NCBI GenBank assembly: GCA_003520455.1
Contig: DOUV01000410.1
Coordinates: forward strand, 1 to 7,203
DNA length: 7,203 bases
Reading direction: 5' to 3'
Source: Chloroflexota bacterium
GTDB lineage: Bacteria > Chloroflexota > Anaerolineae > Ardenticatenales > Ardenticatenaceae
The notes beneath the pieces are model-generated. The model worked only from the letters and a program-made list of their open reading frames with translations. It had not been told where the DNA came from and searched no databases. The stretch's first letter is position 1. Each line of letters begins with the position of its first letter. The position numbers and the translations under genes are program-made. Shown piece after piece: positions 1 through 5,171 of the stretch.

Positions 1-112
1 CGGTGGGCTGGGCGGGCGGCACATCAGCGATGCCCGCGGCCGACGAGCAGGCCGGCACCAGGGACACCACGATCATCCCGGCGAGGAGCCACGCTCCGAG
101 GCGGGGTATCAT
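1..112 (-). CDS. Lipoprotein, N-terminal fragment (runs off left edge)
   Basis: Reading leftward from ATG at 112-110, the frame stays open for 37 codons to the window edge and begins MIPRLGAWLLAGMIVVSLVP. It has a basic residue (Arg4), a hydrophobic core of about 14 residues, and then Val-Pro-Ala-Cys, with Cys near residue 21. This is a type II (lipoprotein) signal peptide; the Cys would be lipidated after signal peptidase II cleavage and the protein held on the outer face of the membrane. After the Cys comes a Ser/Ala/Pro-rich linker typical of secreted lipoproteins. The start is supported by AGGAGG at 124-119, 6 nt before the ATG. The gene lies 88 nt downstream of the potassium channel on the same strand and may share its transcript. 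The functional domain lies outside the window, so no specific role can be given (a solute-binding protein is one common possibility). Confidence 0.72.
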   Translation of the reverse strand, partial: MIPRLGAWLLAGMIVVSLVPACSSAAGIADVPPAQPT

Positions 113-114
113 CC

Positions 115-146
115 GGAACCTCCTTTCGGGGAACGCGAGGTTCCCC
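115..146 (-). promoter_or_regulatory. Lipoprotein gene leader: strong SD with two competing hairpins
   Basis: In the minus-strand transcript, GGGGAAC (146-140) can pair perfectly with GTTCCCC (134-128) around a 5-nt loop, leaving the AGGAGG Shine-Dalgarno (124-119) free. The overlapping segment GGAACCTC (144-137) can instead pair over 8 bp with GAGGTTCC (122-115), which covers most of the SD. The two folds share 144-140, so they exclude each other, as in a translational switch. The pairings are seen directly; a regulatory role is inference. The first hairpin has no U-tract, so it is not a convincing terminator. Confidence 0.45.
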
Positions 147-200
147 CAGATCAGGGCATTCGTACGGAACCCGCCCGCGCGTGGCTCGCACGTTCTCGAA

Positions 201-1250
201 CTACGGTGCCCCAAGTTGTTGGAGAGCGTCAACCTGGTTGCGCGTTCCGATCACGAACAGAACGTCGCCGCCTTTCAACACCGTCTGGGCTCTCGGGTTA
301 AACTGATACTCCCGGTCGGCCGACCTGATCGCCACCACCAACAACCCCAGCCGTCGCCCGATGTCTGCCTCGACGAGAGTCTTCCCCACCAGCGAGGAGT
401 GATCGTTCAAGGTCACCTCCTCCACCCGCAACGTCTGTCCCCTGACCCGCAGCATCTCGTCCAGGAAACTCACCACGGAAGGACGAATTATCAGCGAGGC
501 CATTCGCAGCCCGCCGATGGCGTTGGGAGAAACAACCTCGTCAGCGCCGGCTTTGCGAAGCTTCTCGGCGTTCTTCTCCTCGAGGAGCCGGGCAATAATG
601 CGCAACCGCGGGTTCAGCGACCGCGCGCTAAGCACGATGAAGAGGTTATCCTTGTCCTCCCCCAGCGCGGCCACCAACCCACTGGCGCGCTCGATGCCAG
701 CCAGGCGGAGCGTCTCGTCCTGGGTGGCATCCGCATGGAGATAGGGAATGTCCCCGATCTGCTGCACCTGCTGGATCACGTCCAGATTGTGCTCGACGAT
801 CACGAACGGCGTCTTCGACTTGTACAATTCCGCTGCAATATGTTCCCCCGTATGCCCGGCGCCACACAGAACGATGTGGTTCTTCAAGCCGGCAATCTGC
901 TTGTCCATCCTTCGTCCTTGAACGATTCGCCTGAACTCGCCCTCGATGATGAATGATCCCAGAGTCGATACTGCATAGCCGGCGATACCAATAGAGGTGA
1001 CCAGCAAGACCATGGTGAAGATGCGCCCGGGTGGGTTGAGCGGGTGCGTCTCACCGTATCCCACGGTGGTCAGGGTGATCATCGTCATGTACAGCGCGTC
1101 CAGGTACGCCCAGCCCTCGAGGAGATGGTATCCGAGCGTGCCGACAACAACGGTGACACCAATCAGGAACAACGCACGCAACAGACGATTGCGGTACAGA
1201 AGACGGGCAGCCTGTTCGTCACGCCTCGACCGTGGTCCGGCGATGCTCAT
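201..1250 (-). CDS. Potassium channel protein, two-TM pore plus cytoplasmic RCK (TrkA-N/TrkA-C) domain
   Basis: This 349-aa protein has the MthK/Kch-type layout. TM1 is at about residues 24-46. The pore helix leads into the selectivity filter TTVGYGE at 61-67, and TM2 is at about 76-101. After a basic linker (RRIVQGRR), the RCK N-domain starts near 122 with the Rossmann motif GAGHTG (130-135), an acidic Glu153 at the end of the second strand, and HADATQDE at 172-179. The RCK C-domain (TrkA-C) spans about 260-349. The family forms tetrameric K+ channels in the cytoplasmic membrane, gated by ligand (Ca2+, nucleotide or other) at the RCK ring; which ligand applies here cannot be read from the sequence. 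The filter ends in Glu rather than the commoner Asp. The start ATG has GGAG 4 nt upstream (1258-1255). It lies 139 nt downstream of tdh, with a hairpin in between, and upstream of the lipoprotein gene. Confidence 0.93.
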   Translation of the reverse strand: MSIAGPRSRRDEQAARLLYRNRLLRALFLIGVTVVVGTLGYHLLEGWAYLDALYMTMITLTTVGYGETHPLNPPGRIFTMVLLVTSIGIAGYAVSTLGSFIIEGEFRRIVQGRRMDKQIAGLKNHIVLCGAGHTGEHIAAELYKSKTPFVIVEHNLDVIQQVQQIGDIPYLHADATQDETLRLAGIERASGLVAALGEDKDNLFIVLSARSLNPRLRIIARLLEEKNAEKLRKAGADEVVSPNAIGGLRMASLIIRPSVVSFLDEMLRVRGQTLRVEEVTLNDHSSLVGKTLVEADIGRRLGLLVVAIRSADREYQFNPRAQTVLKGGDVLFVIGTRNQVDALQQLGAP

Positions 1251-1285
1251 GAGACTCCGCCTGAGCCGTACTCGAATGGGTTCTG

Positions 1286-1302
1286 CAAGCAGCGCCTGCT
1301 TG
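1286..1302. repeat. Perfect 7-bp inverted repeat upstream of the K+ channel gene
   Basis: CAAGCAG (1286-1292) and CTGCTTG (1296-1302) are perfect inverted copies around a 3-nt centre. The repeat sits about 35 nt before the channel start codon. It could be an operator for a dimeric regulator or a short RNA hairpin in the leader. I found no convincing -35/-10 pair close by, so its role is unassigned. Confidence 0.4.
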
Positions 1303-1364
1303 AGTCAGGGGACAATGCTCACAAGGAGCGGTAGCATCGGCCGGAGCCGGTGCGCGCGGCGGCC

Positions 1365-1383
1365 CGCGGCCGAGTTGGCCGCG
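1365..1383 (-). terminator. GC-rich stem-loop just after the tdh stop codon
   Basis: In the minus transcript, CGCGGCC (1383-1377), a 5-nt loop (1376-1372) and GGCCGCG (1371-1365) form a perfect 7-bp hairpin starting 6 nt past the tdh stop (TGA, 1392-1390). No U-run follows, so it is not a classical intrinsic terminator. It may be a weak or Rho-assisted terminator or a 3'-end stabiliser that separates tdh from the downstream channel gene. Confidence 0.42.
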
Positions 1384-1389
1384 ATGGGA

Positions 1390-2487
1390 TCAACGTCCAA
1401 GCACGGTCATGGCCGCTGCGCCCGTCTCAACCGCCGCAGGGACTCCCTGCGGGAACATAACCACCTTCCCGCTCTTGCCGCTCGCCATCGTGTCCATCGC
1501 CTGATCGAAGTCCGCCAGCGCAAAGCGGTGGGTCACCACGGGACTGAGGTCAACCAGCCCCCCCTCCAGCAGGTCGCGGACGGTATGCCAGGTCTGCCAG
1601 AGCCGGCGCCCGACGATCCCGCGCAGCGTGATCCCCTTGAAGACGACGTCGTTGGCCCAGTCCAGCTCGATCGGGTGGTGGGGGATCCCAAGCAGCGCCG
1701 CCTCGCCGCCGTCGCGCAGCGCGTGCAACCCCTGGCGAATCGCCGGTGCCGCCCCCGAGAACTCGAGCAGCACATCGACGCCTCCACCGGCGGTTCGATC
1801 CAGGACCGCAGCCTGAACGTCATCGCGGCTGGGGTTCAGCGCGAGGTCGGCGCCCAGGCGGCGCGCCAGGTCGAGGCGGTACTCGCTGATGTCGGTGGCG
1901 ATTACAACGCGAGCACCCAGGGCGCAGACGACGGCAATCGCCATCAGGCCAACCGGACCGCAGCCGGTCACGAGAACGCGCCTGGCCCGCGTGTCCGCAG
2001 CCATCACTGTGTGAACGGCGTTGCCGAAGTTCTCCTGGAGCGCGGCGAGCTCCCAGGGCATATCGAGGGGATTCTTCCACGCGTTCGCGGCGGGGATGCA
2101 GGCATATTCCGCAAAGACACCGTCGGTATCCACCCCTAAAATCTTGGTGTTGCGGCAGATGTGCGCATTGCCGGTCGAGCACTGGTCGCAGATTCCGCAC
2201 ACGATGTGGCTCTCGGCCGAGACGAAATCACCCACCGCAACCGTGCTGACCCGCTCGCCGATGGCCACCACCTCACCGCACATCTCGTGGCCGACGATCA
2301 AGGGTGGATGAACGCGGCCGCTGGCCCACGTATCCCAGCGCCGGATGTGGAGATCGGTACCACAGATAGACGTGGCCCGTACCTGGACGAGGACATCATC
2401 CGGTCCGACGGTCGGGATGTCTGTCTCAACCCAGGCTAACCCCGGACCGGCCTCAGTTTTCATCACTGCATGCATCTTCGTCGGCAT
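1390..2487 (-). CDS. tdh: L-threonine 3-dehydrogenase (zinc-dependent medium-chain dehydrogenase)
   Basis: The enzyme oxidises L-threonine with NAD+ to 2-amino-3-oxobutyrate in the cytoplasm, the first step of threonine breakdown to glycine and acetyl-CoA. The 365-aa protein follows E. coli Tdh closely, as recalled. ICGTDLHI at 41-48 supplies the catalytic-zinc Cys42, with His67-Glu68 in VGHE. SHIVCG at 93-98 contains His94, the counterpart of the Tdh active-site His. Structural-zinc cysteines are 97, 100, 103 and 111. NFGNAVHT at 153-160 is a Tdh hallmark, GCGPVG at 175-180 is the Rossmann turn, Asp199 favours NAD, and SGKSGKV is at 336-342. It carries about 20 residues beyond the usual C-terminus. 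An AGGG-containing SD lies 8 nt before the chosen ATG; Met5 aligns with the E. coli start and is an alternative. The partner gene kbl is not next to it. A related polyol or other alcohol dehydrogenase is possible but less likely. Confidence 0.88.
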   Translation of the reverse strand: MPTKMHAVMKTEAGPGLAWVETDIPTVGPDDVLVQVRATSICGTDLHIRRWDTWASGRVHPPLIVGHEMCGEVVAIGERVSTVAVGDFVSAESHIVCGICDQCSTGNAHICRNTKILGVDTDGVFAEYACIPAANAWKNPLDMPWELAALQENFGNAVHTVMAADTRARRVLVTGCGPVGLMAIAVVCALGARVVIATDISEYRLDLARRLGADLALNPSRDDVQAAVLDRTAGGGVDVLLEFSGAAPAIRQGLHALRDGGEAALLGIPHHPIELDWANDVVFKGITLRGIVGRRLWQTWHTVRDLLEGGLVDLSPVVTHRFALADFDQAMDTMASGKSGKVVMFPQGVPAAVETGAAAMTVLGR

Positions 2488-2560
2488 TCCACTACCCTTC
2501 TGCGCCCCTCTACGCTATCGAGCATAATCAATCTGCGAATCGCATTCGGCTTCCGCGCCC

Positions 2561-2598
2561 TGACCGTGTTTTACCCCGTAGCGACAGACCAACGGTCA
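2561..2598. repeat. 7-bp inverted repeat in the tdh leader
   Basis: TGACCGT (2561-2567) and ACGGTCA (2592-2598) are perfect inverted copies separated by 24 nt. In the tdh transcript they could close a stem-loop about 75-110 nt upstream of the start codon. Function is unknown. Confidence 0.35.
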
Positions 2599-2609
2599 CC
2601 GGGCGGTGA
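2596..2609. promoter_or_regulatory. Palindrome TCACCGGGCGGTGA, candidate operator
   Basis: TCACCG and CGGTGA form a perfect 6-bp inverted repeat around a GG centre, the size expected of a dimeric repressor half-site pair. It lies downstream of the candidate tdh promoter, between the two divergent genes, so a bound regulator could affect tdh. It overlaps one arm of the longer repeat at 2561-2598. No regulator gene is present in the window to assign it to. Confidence 0.32.
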
Positions 2610-2653
2610 TCGATGGTGTCGGCCAGTTTCGCTGCGGAAGGGGCCATAAAAGT

Positions 2654-2682
2654 ATTGTATCGACCTCCCCTCCAGTTGACGA
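2654..2682 (-). promoter_or_regulatory. Candidate promoter for tdh
   Basis: On the minus strand, TCGTCA (2682-2677, 4 of 6 matches to the sigma-70 -35 consensus) is followed after exactly 17 nt by TACAAT (2659-2654, 5 of 6 matches to the -10). Transcription would start near 2647, giving a leader of about 160 nt before the tdh ATG. Confidence 0.4.
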
Positions 2683-2699
2683 ATTCTCGATCCCACCGC

Positions 2700-2728
2700 T
2701 TGGCTGCCCCGCCAAGATGCGGTACGAT
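2700..2728 (+). promoter_or_regulatory. Candidate promoter of the ABC ATPase-kinase-PRODH-cyclase operon
   Basis: TTGGCT (2700-2705) and TACGAT (2723-2728) each match the sigma-70 consensus at 4 of 6 positions with an optimal 17-nt spacer. The expected transcription start (about 2734-2737) coincides with the ATG at 2737, and no Shine-Dalgarno lies before that ATG. Both facts fit a leaderless mRNA. Confidence 0.42.
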
Positions 2729-2736
2729 TAGAGCAT

Positions 2737-3489
2737 ATGGCCTCATCAGCTTCTTCCGGCACAATTATCGACCTCCGCCGCGTCAGCCGCTGCTACGGGC
2801 AGGGCGAGAGCGAAGTCGTGGCCCTCGCTGACGCCTCGCTTGCCATCGACCAGGGTGAATTTGTGGCCGTGGTCGGCCCGAGCGGCAGTGGCAAGTCTAC
2901 GCTCCTGAGCCTCATCAGCGGAATTGACCGTCCGACCAGCGGCGAGGTGTGGGTTACGGGCCGACGCATCGACGCCCTGACCGAGAACCAGTTGGCGCGG
3001 TGGCGCCGGCGCGCGGTTGGGATTGTCTTCCAGTTCTTCCAACTCCTGCCGACGCTCACCGCCCTCGAGAACGTCCTGCTCCCGATGGAAATCAGCGGCT
3101 TCGAGGCTGGCCCGGCACGTGAGCGCGCTCGGACACTGCTCGCTCAGGTGGGCCTCGCCGGCCGGGCCAGACACCTGCCGAGCGAGCTCGCAGGGGGCGA
3201 GCAACAGCGCGTCGCCATCGCGAGGGCGCTGGCGAACGACCCGCCACTCATTCTGGCCGACGAGCCGACGGGCAATCTCGACGAAGCGACCGGCTCAGAG
3301 ATCTTCGAGTTACTGGCGATGATGCCAGCCCGTGGCAAGACGGTGGTGCTCGTCACCCATGATCAGGCCTTGGCCGCGCGGGCTGGGCGGATTGTCCCGA
3401 TGCACAACGGCCGCATCGCGCCCGCCGGTGGGTGGCAACCCGACAGGTCCAGTTTGAGACCGAGCCTCAATGATCTGTCCACCTGGTAA
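2737..3489 (+). CDS. ABC transporter ATP-binding protein, LolD/MacB/FtsE-like family
   Basis: This 250-aa nucleotide-binding subunit has every core motif: Walker [10 protein letters not shown] at 47-55, Q-loop Gln99 (VFQFFQLLP), signature [15 protein letters not shown] at 151-165, Walker B LILADE at 171-176 with Glu176 as catalytic base, D-loop NLD (180-182), and switch His208 in [14 protein letters not shown] followed by '[13 protein letters not shown]' is typical of the LolD/MacB group, which powers FtsX-like permeases in lipoprotein release, peptide export or envelope stress. The usual signature serine (LSGGE) is Ala152 here. No permease gene adjoins it, so it must work with a subunit encoded elsewhere. 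There is no Shine-Dalgarno; the start is set by the frame and by the likely leaderless promoter. It is the first gene of a probable four-gene operon. Confidence 0.9.
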   Translation: MASSASSGTIIDLRRVSRCYGQGESEVVALADASLAIDQGEFVAVVGPSGSGKSTLLSLISGIDRPTSGEVWVTGRRIDALTENQLARWRRRAVGIVFQFFQLLPTLTALENVLLPMEISGFEAGPARERARTLLAQVGLAGRARHLPSELAGGEQQRVAIARALANDPPLILADEPTGNLDEATGSEIFELLAMMPARGKTVVLVTHDQALAARAGRIVPMHNGRIAPAGGWQPDRSSLRPSLNDLSTW

Positions 3490-3495
3490 TACCAG
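3483..3495. repeat. 13-bp palindrome across the ABC ATPase stop codon
   Basis: CTGGTAATACCAG is a perfect 6-bp inverted repeat around a single A. It contains the TAA stop of the ATPase gene (3487-3489) and ends 2 nt before the next ATG. It may be chance, a protein site, or a weak fold at the gene junction, where the downstream gene lacks an SD. Confidence 0.3.
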
Positions 3496-3497
3496 CC

Positions 3498-4184
3498 ATG
3501 CCAACGCCGACACTGAGCGACATCGCAGCCTTCCTCCTCTGGTACAGCCTGGCCTTTGCCACGCTGGGCCTGGCCGAGTGGCTCCACCGGCAGCGAGGCT
3601 GGTCCCCAGGAGCCACGCGTAAACTCATCCACATCACCGCCGGCTGCTCGATTTTTGTGATCCTGGGGCTATTCGATCATCCGAGCTTTGGTATAATACC
3701 GTTCGCCGGCTTTATCTTCTTCAATTATTGGTTCCGTCGCCGTCGCACATTCAAGGGAATGGATTCAGCCCAGGCCAGCTACGGGACCGTCTACTTCGCC
3801 CTCTCGATTACGATCCTGTTGGCCTGGCTCTGGCGCCGCAGCGCCAGCGATCGCTCCGCGCTGGCCGCCGCCGCCATCATGATTATGACCTGGGGCGACG
3901 CCGCGGCCGCATTGATCGGCCAACGGTTGGGGCAGCGCCGCGACAGGATCTGGGGCCAATCGCGCACGTTGGAGGGAAGTGCTACCATGCTCGCCGTCTC
4001 GCTGGTGGCCAGCACGTCTACCTTGAGCCTCTACGGCGACGTTGCCGTGCGGCCGGCGCTCGCGTGGAGCTTGACGGCGGCCGTCGTCGCGACCCTGGTC
4101 GAAGGTTTCTCTCCTCAGGGTCTGGACAATCTGACGGTCCCGCTGGTCACCGGGCTCGTGTTCGTATTTCTTGCAGGCTCATAA
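3498..4184 (+). CDS. Membrane CTP-dependent polyprenol/phytol kinase-like protein (SEC59/DGK1/VTE5 family)
   Basis: This 228-aa, very hydrophobic protein has about six or seven predicted TM segments. The family signatures appear in order: RKLIHITAG at 41-49, SYGTVYFALS at 94-103, the acidic GDAAAALIG at 133-141 with Asp134, TLEGS at 157-161, and a C-terminal VEGFSPQGLDNLTVPL at 201-216. Members transfer phosphate from CTP (or another NTP) to a lipid alcohol such as phytol, dolichol or diacylglycerol. In bacteria they are thought to recycle isoprenoid alcohols for quinone, carotenoid or glycan-carrier lipids. The substrate cannot be told here; phosphatidate cytidylyltransferase is the related alternative fold. 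The start lies 8 nt after the ATPase stop with no SD, which suggests translational coupling. The kinase basic motif near 153-157 reads WGQSR, so the commonly seen lysine is not obvious. Confidence 0.85.
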   Translation: MPTPTLSDIAAFLLWYSLAFATLGLAEWLHRQRGWSPGATRKLIHITAGCSIFVILGLFDHPSFGIIPFAGFIFFNYWFRRRRTFKGMDSAQASYGTVYFALSITILLAWLWRRSASDRSALAAAAIMIMTWGDAAAALIGQRLGQRRDRIWGQSRTLEGSATMLAVSLVASTSTLSLYGDVAVRPALAWSLTAAVVATLVEGFSPQGLDNLTVPLVTGLVFVFLAGS

Positions 4185-4236
4185 CGCTTGGGCTTTCAAA
4201 ACATCTTCTCAATTGTCACTCAAAGGAGAGTGATCC

Positions 4237-5166
4237 ATGCTCCGTGACGCTTTCCTGACGCTCTCGCACAACACCGCTGTCCGCAATCTTGCAACCGGGC
4301 TGCCCCCCGCGCGTCGATTCTCCCGCCGATTCGTGGCCGGCGAGACCCTTGACGACGCAATCGCCGTCGTTCGAGCAATGAACCAGGCCGGCGTCCTTGC
4401 CACCCTCGACTACCTGGGCGAAAATGTCACCAATCCGGCGGCGGCTCGGGCCTATGCGGAGGAATATATTGGCATCCTTGACCGGATTCAGCGCGAGCAG
4501 GTCAAGAGCAACGTCTCGTTGAAGCTCACCGGGCTTGGCCTCGACCTGAGCACCGACCTGGCCTTCGAAAACGTGCGCCGGGTGGTCAGCATCGCCCGCA
4601 CGCACGACAACTTTGTCCGCATCGATATGGAGTCCAGCGACTACACCGACCGCACGCTCGCCATCTACAGGCGACTTCGTGATGTAGGTTTTGACAATGT
4701 GGGCGTGGTGATTCAAGCCTATCTCTACCGGAGCGAGGCCGATATCAACGCCTTGATCCGGCGGGGCGGCGCGAATATTCGGCTGTGCAAAGGCGCCTAT
4801 GACGAGCCGGAGTACCTGGCCTTCCCCCGGAAGGCCGACACGGATGCCAATTTCGTTCATCTGATGCAGCTCCTGCTGAGCCCCGAGGCCCGGCAGCAAG
4901 GCACCTACGCAGCCATCGCCACCCATGATGACGCCATGATCACAGCGACCCAGGCCTATGCCGCCGAGCAGGACCTCGACCGGCAGGCTTACGAGTTTCA
5001 GATGCTCCACGGGATTCGCACCAACGCCCAACTGGCCCTGGTGCGCGACGGCTACAAGATGCGCGTCTACGTCCCGTACGGAAGTCACTGGTATCCCTAC
5101 TTTATGCGCCGTCTGGCAGAACGACCGGCCAACATGCTCTTCCTCCTCAGGAATCTCGTCCGGTAG
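4237..5166 (+). CDS. Proline dehydrogenase, monofunctional FAD-dependent (PRODH)
   Basis: The enzyme oxidises L-proline to delta-1-pyrroline-5-carboxylate, passing electrons through FAD to membrane quinone. At 309 aa it matches the short Thermus-type enzyme and lacks the P5C dehydrogenase half of PutA. An N-terminal helical region (RRFVAGETLDDAI, 30-42) precedes the TIM barrel. Key residues are visible: Lys96 in SLKLT, Asp130 in RIDMES, Gln160 in VIQAYLY, Arg182 and Lys185 in IRLCKGAY, His230 in ATHDD, and EFQMLHGIR at 253-261. The C-terminal YGSHWYPYFMRRLAERP (281-297) contains the paired arginines 291-292 that bind the proline carboxylate and Glu295. AAGGAG lies 8 nt before the ATG, the strongest SD in the operon. 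The gene begins 52 nt after the kinase gene and ends 5 nt before the cyclase gene. A P5C dehydrogenase gene is not in the window. Confidence 0.95.
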   Translation: MLRDAFLTLSHNTAVRNLATGLPPARRFSRRFVAGETLDDAIAVVRAMNQAGVLATLDYLGENVTNPAAARAYAEEYIGILDRIQREQVKSNVSLKLTGLGLDLSTDLAFENVRRVVSIARTHDNFVRIDMESSDYTDRTLAIYRRLRDVGFDNVGVVIQAYLYRSEADINALIRRGGANIRLCKGAYDEPEYLAFPRKADTDANFVHLMQLLLSPEARQQGTYAAIATHDDAMITATQAYAAEQDLDRQAYEFQMLHGIRTNAQLALVRDGYKMRVYVPYGSHWYPYFMRRLAERPANMLFLLRNLVR

Positions 5167-5171
5167 TTCCT

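Larger units (their letters stand above)
2488..2736. other. Divergent intergenic control region between tdh and the plus-strand operon
   Basis: These 249 bp separate two divergent transcription units and contain no credible gene. I see a candidate minus-strand promoter for tdh (2654-2682), a candidate plus-strand promoter for the ABC ATPase gene (2700-2728), and two overlapping inverted repeats (2561-2609). The tdh transcript would have a leader of about 160 nt. I did not recognise any known riboswitch class in it, including the glycine riboswitch. Confidence 0.6.

Noticed and set aside
61..67. Selectivity filter ending in Glu (residues 61-67 of the channel, TTVGYGE) as a possible novel ion preference
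   Set aside because: The TVGYG core that sets K+ selectivity is intact, and Glu after it is, as far as I recall, frequent in bacterial RCK-linked channels, so it is not unusual. Coordinates here are residue numbers, not bases.
3..956. 317-codon open frame on the plus strand
   Set aside because: It lies antisense to the potassium channel gene, whose pore and RCK motifs are unmistakable. The translation is rich in Arg/His/Pro/Gln with no recognisable domain, as expected from the reverse strand of a GC-rich gene.
997..2139. 380-codon open frame on the plus strand
   Set aside because: It overlaps the channel N-terminus and most of threonine dehydrogenase on the other strand. There is no SD and no domain, and the composition is that of an antisense shadow.
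4185..4236. Possible separate promoter for proline dehydrogenase
   Set aside because: The 52-nt gap has a strong SD but no -35/-10 pair with acceptable spacing, so I treat the gene as part of the upstream operon.
4216..5088. 290-codon open frame on the minus strand
   Set aside because: It is antisense to proline dehydrogenase, whose catalytic residues are all in place. It looks protein-like only because the GC-rich codon pattern is mirrored.
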